A DNA stretch of 64,000 bases from positions 45,681 to 109,680 of the forward strand of contig PZPC01000008.1 in NCBI GenBank assembly GCA_003045895.1, in the 5' to 3' direction. Origin of the DNA: Bacteroidota bacterium. GTDB lineage: Bacteria > Bacteroidota > Bacteroidia > Chitinophagales > Saprospiraceae. Positions 46,578 to 54,994 of this stretch are shown here, one piece after another. Every line of letters begins with the position of its first letter. The first letter of the stretch is position 1. The position numbers were made by a program, and so were the translations under genes. Below the pieces are notes generated by a model. It was not told where the DNA came from. It searched no databases and saw nothing but the letters and a program-made list of their open reading frames with translations.

Positions 46578-47675
46578 TCAGCGCTGCGCGACCACCTGCT
46601 CGTAGAACCGCAGCAAATGACCTTCTTCCTGCTCCCAACACAGGTCGGCTGCTGCCCGTAGGCAATTTTGCCGGATTTCCTGGTAACAGACAGGATCGTC
46701 CAGCAGCTTGCTGACCGTAGCCACGAAGGAAGATACGGACAAGTCGGGCAGCAAGGCAAAAACACCGTACTGGTCTTGCAGGGAGCGGTACTCCGGAAAA
46801 TCCATTTGCAGGGAGAGCAACCCTACCTGGACATAGTCGAACGCTTTGTTGGCCAGGGAATAATAGTAACTCAAGCCCCGGTTTTCCAGCAGGTTAAGCC
46901 CCAACCAGGCCTGCGTGGTATAGGCAGGCAGATCGGCAGGCATCACAAACCCTAAAAAACGTACGCGCTCCGTCAGGTAGAGCGTGGCCACTTGCTGCTG
47001 GAGTGCGGCCTTTACATCCCCGTCGCCGATGAGCCACAATTCGCAGGTAGGCAGATCGGGCAACGCAGCAATGGCGACCTCCAGCCCGCGGCCTTCGTTG
47101 AGGGCTCCCTGATAGAGGATGATGTGGCCTGCCGGAGCAGGAACAGCTTCCACCATGCGGCGCAACGGTAGGTTGCGAACAACCGCAAACGGCGTACGGT
47201 AACGCTCACCCATAATTTGCGCCAGCGCTGGCCCGACCGTGTAGCAATAGTTCAGCTGCGGGATGATCCAGTTGGCCAAAGCATTCCAGACTTTCTGAAT
47301 ACGGGGGCGACGTACCACTTCCGGCACTTCCGTAAAATACTCGTGGGCGTCGTAGACACAGGGAATACGGCGCCAGCGGCTAACCAAAAAGGCGGGCAAA
47401 AGGGTGTCCAGGTCAACGGCATTGATGAGTTCGCAACGATGGCGCAATAGAAAAAACAGCAGGCGCAAATTGTATTCCAGGTAGAACCACTTTCCTTTCC
47501 TGAAGTAGCAAAACAGGCGATGTTGCTGAAAAGGTTGTGCTGCCAGCGGCAAGGAGCCGGGCAGGAGTCGCCCGATGAGGTGCACTTCGTAACCGGCACG
47601 CTGGAGGGTGCTGCAAATGCGGATCATCCGCTGGTCCTGGGACAAGTCGTTGGTGACGGTGCAAAAGATTTTCAT
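46578..47675 (-). CDS. GT4-type glycosyltransferase
   Basis: A 365-residue glycosyltransferase with a GT-B fold: an N-terminal acceptor half (VTNDLSQDQRMIRICSTL, DLDTLLPAFLVS, YDAHEYF) and a C-terminal donor half (ILYQGALNEGRGLE near 195-210, FLGFVMPADLPAYTTQA, NKAFDYVQVG). The DAHE and EGRG regions are typical of family 4 enzymes acting on surface polysaccharide. Donor and acceptor sugars are unknown. Alone, convergent with rarA and with a divergent VWA gene 88 bases away. Confidence 0.92.
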   Translation of the reverse strand: MKIFCTVTNDLSQDQRMIRICSTLQRAGYEVHLIGRLLPGSLPLAAQPFQQHRLFCYFRKGKWFYLEYNLRLLFFLLRHRCELINAVDLDTLLPAFLVSRWRRIPCVYDAHEYFTEVPEVVRRPRIQKVWNALANWIIPQLNYCYTVGPALAQIMGERYRTPFAVVRNLPLRRMVEAVPAPAGHIILYQGALNEGRGLEVAIAALPDLPTCELWLIGDGDVKAALQQQVATLYLTERVRFLGFVMPADLPAYTTQAWLGLNLLENRGLSYYYSLANKAFDYVQVGLLSLQMDFPEYRSLQDQYGVFALLPDLSVSSFVATVSKLLDDPVCYQEIRQNCLRAAADLCWEQEEGHLLRFYEQVVAQR

Positions 47676-47763
47676 AATAAAGCGAAGATACCTGCTTTTC
47701 TTAGAACCAAGTACCGGCGATTTCCGTTCTTTTAAGGTATCAACAAATCCAAGGAGTAGTGTT

Positions 47764-48861
47764 ATGATAGGATGGCGATTTGAAAACTACGTACCCGGCC
47801 CCACCGATGGTGACCCTTTCGAGCGGTTGTTGAAAATTTTTCAGGAATTGCTCGTGCATACCTCTGGTGAAGTCACCGAAGCGCTATCCTGGTTAACGCA
47901 ACTCGATAAAGAATACAACCTCACGGATGACAACTACGGCATGGCCGATTTCATCCAGGACCTCATCGACAAAGGGTACATCCGGCAGCAAGATGCCGAT
48001 AACCCCAAATTTGTACCTTCGGCGAAAATGGAGTTGGCCCTCCGCAAGAAAGCCCTCCAAGATATTTTTGGCGACATCAAGAAAACCAAACGCGGCAACC
48101 ACGATACCCGCTACGGTGGCGGCGGGGACGAACCCACCTCCGAATTGCGGCCCTATGAGTTTGGCGACAAGCTGGACAACCTGGCCGTGAGCGAAAGCCT
48201 GCGCAATGCCCAGATCAACCACGGCATTGATGAATTCAAGCTGACGGGCGAAGACCTGGAAGTGCGGGAAACCCACTACCAGAGCCAGACGAGTACGGTG
48301 CTGATGATCGATATTTCGCACTCCATGATCCTCTACGGGGAAGACCGGATTACGCCCGCCAAGAAAGTAGCGATGGCACTGAGCGAGTACATCACCACCC
48401 GCTTCGCCAAGGACACCCTCGACATTATTGTCTTTGGCAACGATGCCTGGCCCATTGAGATCAAAGACCTCCCCTACTTGCAGGTAGGTCCTTACCATAC
48501 CAATACCGTTGCCGGGCTGGAACTGGCCATGGATATTTTGCGCAAACGGCGGAATCCGAACAAGCAAATTTTCATGATCACCGACGGGAAACCGACGTGC
48601 CTGAAGAAAGGAAAAAAATACTACAAGAACAGCTTCGGCCTGGACCGCAAGATTGTCAACCGCACCCTGAACCTGGCTACCCGCTGCCGCAAGATGAGTA
48701 TTCCCATTACCACCTTCATGATTGCCCAGGATCCTTACCTGGTCAGCTTTGTGGACCAGTTCACGCAGGCCAATAATGGCAAGGCCTTTTACAGCAGTTT
48801 GCAGGGGTTGGGGGAGTTCATCTTCCGGGATTATAAAAACAACAAAATGCGCGGACGCTAA
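47764..48861 (+). CDS. VWA-domain protein
   Basis: A 365-residue protein. The N-terminal ~170 residues are a helical region of unknown type; the C-terminal half is a von Willebrand factor A domain with the metal site DISHS (D183, S185, S187) in VLMIDISHSMILYG. Such proteins in Bacteroidota usually pair with an AAA+ ATPase of the MoxR or magnesium-chelatase type; none is next to it here. A frame open to 47608 overlaps the glycosyltransferase and is rejected. Function unknown. Confidence 0.88.
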   Translation: MIGWRFENYVPGPTDGDPFERLLKIFQELLVHTSGEVTEALSWLTQLDKEYNLTDDNYGMADFIQDLIDKGYIRQQDADNPKFVPSAKMELALRKKALQDIFGDIKKTKRGNHDTRYGGGGDEPTSELRPYEFGDKLDNLAVSESLRNAQINHGIDEFKLTGEDLEVRETHYQSQTSTVLMIDISHSMILYGEDRITPAKKVAMALSEYITTRFAKDTLDIIVFGNDAWPIEIKDLPYLQVGPYHTNTVAGLELAMDILRKRRNPNKQIFMITDGKPTCLKKGKKYYKNSFGLDRKIVNRTLNLATRCRKMSIPITTFMIAQDPYLVSFVDQFTQANNGKAFYSSLQGLGEFIFRDYKNNKMRGR

Positions 48862-48912
48862 CAATCTCTACAGGTTTCCTGCCGTTATCAGGGCGAGGAA
48901 AATCTGAACGAA

Positions 48913-49845
48913 ATGAAAAGTGTATTTTTTGTAGTCGCTGTGGTGCTGGCATCCTTTTCCGGACACGTCGCCAACGGCCAATCTTCCATCAGCCAACCGG
49001 ATTTGGCGGCGCTGGAAGCATCCGAGGATACCCTCGGATTGCTGGCCTACGCCTTCATCAATGACTCATTGGAGGAAAATCGGTTCGGCGCCGTACGGGC
49101 GTTTATCCCCACCCTGGTGAAGGCGCTGAAGCGGCCAAACAGCTTCCACTATCCTTTCGAGCAGTTGCATGCCGTGTCGATTCAGTATCCGGCGGATAGT
49201 ACCTTTCGGATTTTCACCTGGCAACTGTACGTAGACGAAAACACCTACCGCTACTACGGCGCCATCCAAATGAATACCCCTGATTTGCAGTTGTTCCCCC
49301 TGGTAGACCGCTCCTTTACCCTCACCGAAGATTTGGAACAGGCCACTCTTACGGCTGACCAGTGGTACGGCAGTGTCTATTACAACCTTTACGAAGTAGA
49401 AAAAGGGCAGGAAAAGTATTACCTGCTTTTTGGCTTTGATGGATTCGAATTTTTCCGCAAGCGCAAAATTGTCGATGTCCTTACTTTTCCCAACGGGAAG
49501 CCACAGTTTGGTGCCCCAGTTTTCCTCGCGGAAGACGCCCAGGGGAGCGTGGGTAGCAAAAAGCGCCTGGTACTCGAATACTCCGCCGCGGCCAGTGTGC
49601 GCTGCAATTATGATCCGGCGTTGGACCTGCTCATTTTTGACCACCTGACCAAAGCTGGTGGGGAATACGGCGAAGGGGAAGTACAAATTCCCGACGGCAC
49701 CTACGAGGGCTATCGCCTGCAGCAAGGCCGCTGGATTTACGAAGAAAAGGTATTTCACGAAGTCCTGGACGAGGCTCCCCGACCTTCGCCGATACTGGAT
49801 GACCGCACCAGAAACATCTTAGGCAAAGGGGGCGGTAAAAATTAA
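48913..49845 (+). CDS. Secreted protein of unknown function
   Basis: A 310-residue protein with a clear signal peptide (residues ~4-22, ending ANGQ). The mature part is beta/alpha mixed with many aromatic residues (FTWQLYVDENTYRYYGAI, EKYYLLFGFDGFEFFRKRK), ending in a Gly-rich tail. I recognise no motif; similar proteins seem to occur elsewhere in the phylum. It lies 51 bases behind the VWA gene in the same direction, so a shared transcript is possible. Confidence 0.82.
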   Translation: MKSVFFVVAVVLASFSGHVANGQSSISQPDLAALEASEDTLGLLAYAFINDSLEENRFGAVRAFIPTLVKALKRPNSFHYPFEQLHAVSIQYPADSTFRIFTWQLYVDENTYRYYGAIQMNTPDLQLFPLVDRSFTLTEDLEQATLTADQWYGSVYYNLYEVEKGQEKYYLLFGFDGFEFFRKRKIVDVLTFPNGKPQFGAPVFLAEDAQGSVGSKKRLVLEYSAAASVRCNYDPALDLLIFDHLTKAGGEYGEGEVQIPDGTYEGYRLQQGRWIYEEKVFHEVLDEAPRPSPILDDRTRNILGKGGGKN

Positions 49846-49868
49846 GCGCTTGTTGGAGGTTAGTCCTA

Positions 49869-50432
49869 CTAAGCAAAAACAGGTTCCTGAATGAAGTTGG
49901 CAAATGCCTGTGCATGGTCTGCCAGTATCGCCAGCGTATCTGCGTCCTCGATCACTTTATCCTTACTGATCAATTTGCCAATGCTGGAAATGGGCAACTG
50001 GTTGGGCATGGTCGTCGTACCCAGGTAGTGCAGCACACCAGCCAGGTCGCCCATTCCGCGCAGGTTGCCGGCGCGTCCGGAAGCAACGCCAACCAAAGCT
50101 GCTTTTTTACCCTTAAAATTGAGCGCGTATTCCCGCACCGAACAAGCGTCGATAAATAATTTGAGGGCGCCAGGAAAGCTACCATTGTATTCCGGGCTGA
50201 TAAAAACAAAGTGCCGGGCACCAAGAATGTATTTATCCTGAACGGCGCTCAGGCTGGCAGACTGTCCGCCGCTAGCGTACATTTCGGGCGAGAACCAATC
50301 GTGGGGTAAATCTTCCAAGGCCAGTAACTGGACTTCTTCCCCCAAGTGTTCAGCCAACAAATCGCAATACTTCTCCGCAAAAACTTTACAAAAGCTGCCT
50401 TTGCGATTTGTTCCGGAAATAACAGTAACCAT
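49869..50432 (-). CDS. NAD(P)H-dependent FMN reductase
   Basis: A 187-residue flavodoxin-fold reductase. SGTNRKGS at 6-13 binds the FMN phosphate and SPEYNGSFPGALK near 79-91 is the family's second FMN-binding stretch. It uses NADPH or NADH to reduce FMN, quinones or azo compounds; the true acceptor is unknown. Short and complete. It converges on the secreted protein gene with 23 bases between. Confidence 0.93.
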   Translation of the reverse strand: MVTVISGTNRKGSFCKVFAEKYCDLLAEHLGEEVQLLALEDLPHDWFSPEMYASGGQSASLSAVQDKYILGARHFVFISPEYNGSFPGALKLFIDACSVREYALNFKGKKAALVGVASGRAGNLRGMGDLAGVLHYLGTTTMPNQLPISSIGKLISKDKVIEDADTLAILADHAQAFANFIQEPVFA

Positions 50433-50490
50433 TTATTTGTCTTTTTCTATTGTTTGAATAAAAGCGGCCTGATTGGGTTGGCAAATTCCC

Positions 50491-50498
50491 TAAATTTG
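50491..50498 (+). promoter_or_regulatory. Candidate -7 promoter box in the 287-base gap
   Basis: TAAATTTG, a full match to TAnnTTTG, with TTG 15 bases upstream. It lies 222 bases before the UPF0173 gene. The gap downstream contains only a 13-codon frame (MRNKLIFIDEPIL) and no stable hairpin, so a long leader is implied if it is used. Confidence 0.35.
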
Positions 50499-50719
50499 CA
50501 GCTCGGGAAATCAGAACAACACAATATTGAAATTGTTGCTCCGGAAATGAGGAATAAGCTTATTTTTATCGACGAACCTATTTTGTAAAGCGTTGGCAGA
50601 AGCCTTGAACCTACCTCGTTCCCAATCGTTTAGTACTGTAGCCCGGTTGGTTCTTTGGGTAAGCACATCTGGTCGAAAATAATCCACTAAAAAATTGTTA
50701 AAGAATCAAAATTCACAAC

Positions 50720-51400
50720 ATGAAAATTACTTATTACGGCCATGCTTGCTTACTTGTGGAGACCATGGGGAAGCGCCTGCTCTTCGATCCATTTATTACG
50801 CCCAATGAATTGGCAGCTAAAGTAGACCTTGACAGTATACAGGCGGACTACATCCTGCTGACTCACGCGCACAGCGACCACCTTGCTGACGCTGAAAGTA
50901 TTGGCCAGCGCTGCGGCAGCACCATCATCAGCAACTACGAAGTAGCGGCCCATTACGGCAGCAAGGGACTGGCTTATCACCCGCTCAACCACGGCGGTAA
51001 GGCCAAGTTTGATTTTGGTACTGCCAAATATGTCAATGCGGTGCATTCCAGTAGCTTCCCTGACGGTTCCTACGGTGGCAACCCCGGTGGTTTTGTCATT
51101 TGGAACGAAGAAGGCACCTTTTACCATGCGGGCGATACGGCCCTGACGATGGATATGCAACTCATCCCCATGACCTGCCCGGCGCTGGATTTTGCCATCC
51201 TTCCCATTGGCGACAACTTCACCATGGGCTACGAAGATGCCGTTATTGCAGCCGATTTTGTGAAGGCCAGGAAAGTCATCGGAATGCACTACGATACCTT
51301 CGGTTACATCAAAATTGACCATGCTGCAGCAAAAAAGGCTTTTGCGGATAGCGGAAAAGAGTTAATTTTGCTCTCAATTGGAGAAAGCATTGTGCTTTAA
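50720..51400 (+). CDS. UPF0173 metal-dependent hydrolase (metallo-beta-lactamase fold)
   Basis: A 226-residue protein. H8 in YYGHACLL, the motif THAHSDH (H49, H51, D53, H54) and the later YHAGDTAL and MGYEDAV stretches give the dinuclear metal site of the metallo-beta-lactamase fold. The length and the N-terminus MKITYYGHAC match the UPF0173 family, whose physiological substrate is not established. It precedes parA by 194 bases of hairpin-rich sequence. Confidence 0.92.
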   Translation: MKITYYGHACLLVETMGKRLLFDPFITPNELAAKVDLDSIQADYILLTHAHSDHLADAESIGQRCGSTIISNYEVAAHYGSKGLAYHPLNHGGKAKFDFGTAKYVNAVHSSSFPDGSYGGNPGGFVIWNEEGTFYHAGDTALTMDMQLIPMTCPALDFAILPIGDNFTMGYEDAVIAADFVKARKVIGMHYDTFGYIKIDHAAAKKAFADSGKELILLSIGESIVL

Positions 51401-51465
51401 TACTTTTTTTAGCCCGCCTCCCTTCAGTTATTAGCAACTTACAGGATACCACACAAAATAGGTTG

Positions 51466-51549
51466 CTGCCACTTTTGTGGCAGGTCTCAGACCAAGGTTG
51501 GCCCTCGCCTCCGCCCGTGGCGGAGACAATGTCTGACCTTCGCCTGAGA
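51466..51549 (+). repeat. Cluster of inverted repeats upstream of parA
   Basis: Three stacked structures: stem CTGCCAC/GTGGCAG at 51466-51483; inner stem CTCCGCC/GGCGGAG at 51509-51525; and an outer pair TCTCAGACCAAGGT (51485-51498) against 51536-51549 with two mismatches, followed by AAAAAA. It could be a structured leader, a terminator-like element for the upstream gene, or a mobile repeat remnant. Confidence 0.65.
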
Positions 51550-51594
51550 CAAAAAATTAGCGAACGAAATTAATTCAAATCTTCATTTCGCCTT

Positions 51595-52371
51595 ATGGGA
51601 AAAGTAATTGCTATTGCCAATCAGAAAGGAGGCGTTGGAAAAACGACCACCGCCATTAACCTGGCTGCCTGCCTGGCCATCCTGGAAAAGAAGGTCTTGC
51701 TCGTTGATTCCGACCCGCAGGCCAACGCCTCTTCCGGTGTCGGAGCCCTGGAAGCTGATGTTGACACTTCCTTGTACGACTGCCTGATCAACGATCTGGA
51801 GCCGGAAGACGCCATTTATGAAACCGATACACCTAACCTCCATCTTATGCCTTCCCACATCAACCTGGTGGGCGCAGAATTAGAGTTGGCGACCATGGAG
51901 AACCGGGCCTACGTCATGAAGGGGGTCATCGATAAGGTAAAAGACAATTACGATTACGTTTTCATCGACTGTCTTCCATCGCTGGGTATTGTCACCATCA
52001 ATGCGCTGACCGCAGCAGATTCCGTACTGGTACCCGTGCAGTGCGAATTCTTTGCCCTGGAAGGCCTTTCCAAGCTGCAAAACAGTATCAACCTGGTGAA
52101 AACCAATTTCAATCCCAACCTCCAACTCGAAGGGATTTTGCTCAGCATGTACGACAGCCGCCTGCGACTGGCCAATGTGGTGGTCGATAAAGTGCGCGAG
52201 ATTTTTGGCGATCAGGTTTTCGATACCATTGTGCACCGCAACTCCCGCATCGGTGAGGCGCCCAATATGCACATGCCGGTCGTATTGATCAATGCCGGCA
52301 GCCGGGGAGCCATCAATTTTCTGAATTTGGCGCAGGAATTCCTGCGCAAGAACAACGACGTCTTGGTTTAA
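51595..52371 (+). CDS. parA: Chromosome-partitioning ATPase ParA
   Basis: A 258-residue deviant Walker ATPase: [14 protein letters not shown] at 11-24 with the signature lysine, then [11 protein letters not shown]. No N-terminal helix-turn-helix precedes the ATPase, so it is of the chromosomal (Soj) type and not the plasmid type with a DNA-binding extension. It binds nucleoid DNA with ATP and moves ParB-parS complexes. 64 bases precede parB in the same direction. A hairpin cluster lies immediately upstream. Confidence 0.96.
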   Translation: MGKVIAIANQKGGVGKTTTAINLAACLAILEKKVLLVDSDPQANASSGVGALEADVDTSLYDCLINDLEPEDAIYETDTPNLHLMPSHINLVGAELELATMENRAYVMKGVIDKVKDNYDYVFIDCLPSLGIVTINALTAADSVLVPVQCEFFALEGLSKLQNSINLVKTNFNPNLQLEGILLSMYDSRLRLANVVVDKVREIFGDQVFDTIVHRNSRIGEAPNMHMPVVLINAGSRGAINFLNLAQEFLRKNNDVLV

Positions 52372-52435
52372 TCACCATTGGGTTGGGCATGATCACTACA
52401 CACGTCGTTATATTACCGCTACAAAGATTTTAGTC

Positions 52436-53377
52436 ATGGCAAAGAAGTTAGGAAGCAAATCCTCGAAGTTACAGATTGGTGAAGGAATTGAAGCCCTCTT
52501 CGGCAGTGGTGGATCGAAGAACATGGACGAAGCCATTGCGGCGAACCCCGAGCGGGTGGTACGGGAACTGGCCAAGCATTTTGCGATGATTCCCCTCGCG
52601 GAGATCGAGCGCAACCCCGACCAGCCTCGCTACGATTTCGACCCGGAAGCCCTCAAGGAATTGTCAGACAGCATTGTGGTGCACGGCATCATTCAACCGC
52701 TCACCGTGCGCTACCTGGAACCCAAGCGCTACCAGATCATCTCGGGCGAACGCCGTTGGCGGGCGTCCAAGCTAGCCGGACTGACGGAGGTGCCTGCCTA
52801 TATTCGGGTTGCCAACGACCAGACGCTACTGGAGATGGCCATCATTGAGAATATCCAGCGCGAAGACCTCAATCCACTGGAAATTGCCAGCTCCTACAAC
52901 CGACTCAAGCAAGAATGCCAGCTCACCGACGAAAATCTGGCCGAACGAGTGGGAAAAAAACGGGCTACCATCACCAATTACCTGCGCCTGCTCAACCTCC
53001 ACATCGCCGTACAGGATGCCCTGAAGAAAGAAGACATCAGTATGGGCCACGCCAAGGCCATTGCCGGTATTGACCTTTTGCTCCAGGAAGAATTCCTCAA
53101 AGCAATAATCGCTAAAAATTGGTCCGTCCGCCAGACCGAAGCCCAGGCTAAAACCTACCAGGCACCCAAAAAAGCAGCAGCTCCCAAGCCCCCGGTTCCA
53201 GTAGACGACAAATACAGCAGCGAATACGCCAAAATTATCCAAGACTTTAAAGCATTCTTCGGTACTGGAAAAATCCGCGTCCAGATAGACGATAAGGCCA
53301 CCGGAAAAGGCCAGGTCGTTATTCAATTCGACAATCACGACCAACTGACGGAGCTGTTTAAGTGTGTGGAGCAGTGA
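52436..53377 (+). CDS. parB: Chromosome-partitioning protein ParB
   Basis: A 313-residue CTPase and DNA-binding protein. The N-terminal ParB/Srx domain has LAEIERNPDQPRYDFD and the CTP-binding GERRWRASKLAG; the central helix-turn-helix follows (LTDENLAERVGKKRATITNYLRLL); the C-terminal ~60 residues (from IIQDFKAFF) form the dimer domain. No convincing parS site (TGTTTCACGTGAAACA-like) was found in the window. A short tandem repeat tract follows the stop codon. Confidence 0.96.
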   Translation: MAKKLGSKSSKLQIGEGIEALFGSGGSKNMDEAIAANPERVVRELAKHFAMIPLAEIERNPDQPRYDFDPEALKELSDSIVVHGIIQPLTVRYLEPKRYQIISGERRWRASKLAGLTEVPAYIRVANDQTLLEMAIIENIQREDLNPLEIASSYNRLKQECQLTDENLAERVGKKRATITNYLRLLNLHIAVQDALKKEDISMGHAKAIAGIDLLLQEEFLKAIIAKNWSVRQTEAQAKTYQAPKKAAAPKPPVPVDDKYSSEYAKIIQDFKAFFGTGKIRVQIDDKATGKGQVVIQFDNHDQLTELFKCVEQ

Positions 53378-53383
53378 AAGGCA

Positions 53384-53455
53384 GGTGTAAAAGGGGAAAG
53401 GTGTAAACGTGTAAGGGGGGAAGGGTGTAAAAGTGGAAAGGTGTAAAAGTGAAGA
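53384..53455 (+). repeat. Degenerate G/T/A-rich tandem repeat after parB
   Basis: About four to five imperfect copies of a ~16-base unit close to GGTGTAAAAGTGGAAA, starting 6 bases after the parB stop codon. The copies differ in length and in G runs. Confidence 0.75.
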
Positions 53456-53572
53456 GTGGACACGTATTAACGCATCTTTACGTTGGGAAAAAAATCAATA
53501 AAGGTTAATATTAGCTATTTTATTAGCGTTTGCAGCTTAGCCTGCGTTTTAGGATGATGTGGTTCCGGATAT

Positions 53573-54172
53573 ATGAATAGAAAAACAATTCACCTACTGC
53601 TGTTTAACCTGATGTTGCTGGGGATGATCCAGGCGCAAACGCCCGATTCGGTATTAACCATTGGGGTTATTCCTGCGGAAGCAGCTCCGGTGATAGACCT
53701 GGCGCTAGTGAACCGCGAACCCAAGGTTTACGTACCCCGCCAGGCGCTACTGTGGTCGTTGATTCCCGGTGGAGGTCAGGTGTACAACGAGCGCTGGTGG
53801 AAAGTGCCGCTGGTCTTCAGTGCCTTTTCCGGCGTGGTAGCGGTGCTGGATTTCAACCAGAGCAATTACCAGCGGTTCAAAACGGCCTACGACCTGGAAC
53901 TGGCTGGCCAACCCCACGAATTTACCGGCATTATTATTGGTGCTGATCGGCTGCGGGTCTTCCGGGACAACTTCAACAAATCCCGGCAAACCAATTACTT
54001 TTTCCTCGGAGCGGTATACCTGCTGCAAGCCGTAGAAGCCTACGTAGATGCGCAACTCCGCAATTTTGACATTGATGACGACTTGACCCAGTGGCAGCTC
54101 CGGCCCCAGTTCCTGCCCAGCGGACCAGCCCAACCACCAGTGGTTGTGCTGCAATTGCAGTATAGTTTTTAA
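53573..54172 (+). CDS. DUF5683-domain protein
   Basis: A 199-residue protein with a signal peptide (ending IQAQ near residue 22) and the DUF5683 core: ALLWSLIPGGGQVYNERWWKVP, then membrane-type segments around 75-95 and 135-155. The order parA-parB-DUF5683 is common in Bacteroidota and is usually followed by dapB and lepB; those are missing here, where an outer-membrane barrel gene follows. Likely a membrane or envelope protein of unknown job. Confidence 0.88.
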   Translation: MNRKTIHLLLFNLMLLGMIQAQTPDSVLTIGVIPAEAAPVIDLALVNREPKVYVPRQALLWSLIPGGGQVYNERWWKVPLVFSAFSGVVAVLDFNQSNYQRFKTAYDLELAGQPHEFTGIIIGADRLRVFRDNFNKSRQTNYFFLGAVYLLQAVEAYVDAQLRNFDIDDDLTQWQLRPQFLPSGPAQPPVVVLQLQYSF

Positions 54173-54277
54173 GCAGCGCCGCCAAGCAATGCTCATTGGC
54201 AACTACCAGACATTTTTGGGGCGTTCAGCTGACAACATATTGACGCGATTTACGCTCTAATCAAAAGAAAAAAGAGA

Positions 54278-54994
54278 ATGCGCATAACCCTAATGTTAGT
54301 GTTGTTGAGTTCGGTTGCACTGGCCTTTGGCCAAAACTATTCCGGAATTGGGATCAACCTCTTCCCGAACGTATCGCACCGGCGCCTGGTGGCTTTCGAT
54401 CCCGACGCCCAAAACCAGGTCGATTCGCTGGAAGCCTACGAAGTGTCCCGTCCTTCCTACGCGGGCGGATTGGTCTTGAGTTACCGTGGAAAAAAAGCAG
54501 GCGTACAAGTGGGGCTCAACTACAGCCAGACGGGCTATCGGGGCATTCGCCGGGCTATTCCTTTCAACGACCCGCAGGCCGCCAATTTCTCAGAACAAGC
54601 TTATGCTTTCCGCTCGCAACAGCTGGAGGTTCCTTTTTCCATCTTCTTTTACCAGGCGTTATCGGATAAGGATGATTTTTTCTTCTCGCTGGGTAGCGGC
54701 CTGAGCTACAACCTTTCCAACCAGGACATCACCACCCGCTACGCTGGCGATAGCAGCGAGCGCGAAGTTAAAACGGCGGCGGGGGATTTTCGGCGGGTCA
54801 ACTACGCTTTCCAGACCTCAATGGGTTGGGAACACCGCTTCAACGACAAATGGGTCATGAGTGTGGCGCCAACTTTCCGGCTCTGGCTGGGAGGGCTCTA
54901 CCGCGATGAATCGCTCAACCGGAACCTCTACCAGGCGGGCTTGCGCCTTACCTTTCGGTTTGAGCGGGAAATCATCTACCTGGAGAACGACTGA
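54278..54994 (+). CDS. Outer-membrane beta-barrel protein
   Basis: A 238-residue protein with a signal peptide (ending AFGQ near residue 19) and repeated amphipathic strands such as AGGLVLSYRGKKAGVQVGLNYSQTGY and FFFSLGSGLSYNLS, ending in FRFEREIIYLEND. This fits the PorT-like eight-to-ten-strand barrel family of Bacteroidota. Specific role unknown. Its last 23 bases overlap the convergent 489-residue gene. Confidence 0.82.
   Translation: MRITLMLVLLSSVALAFGQNYSGIGINLFPNVSHRRLVAFDPDAQNQVDSLEAYEVSRPSYAGGLVLSYRGKKAGVQVGLNYSQTGYRGIRRAIPFNDPQAANFSEQAYAFRSQQLEVPFSIFFYQALSDKDDFFFSLGSGLSYNLSNQDITTRYAGDSSEREVKTAAGDFRRVNYAFQTSMGWEHRFNDKWVMSVAPTFRLWLGGLYRDESLNRNLYQAGLRLTFRFEREIIYLEND

Noticed and set aside
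47893..48864. 323-codon antisense frame over the VWA gene
   Set aside because: No motif and no start signal; the sense frame carries the metal-binding DISHS motif.
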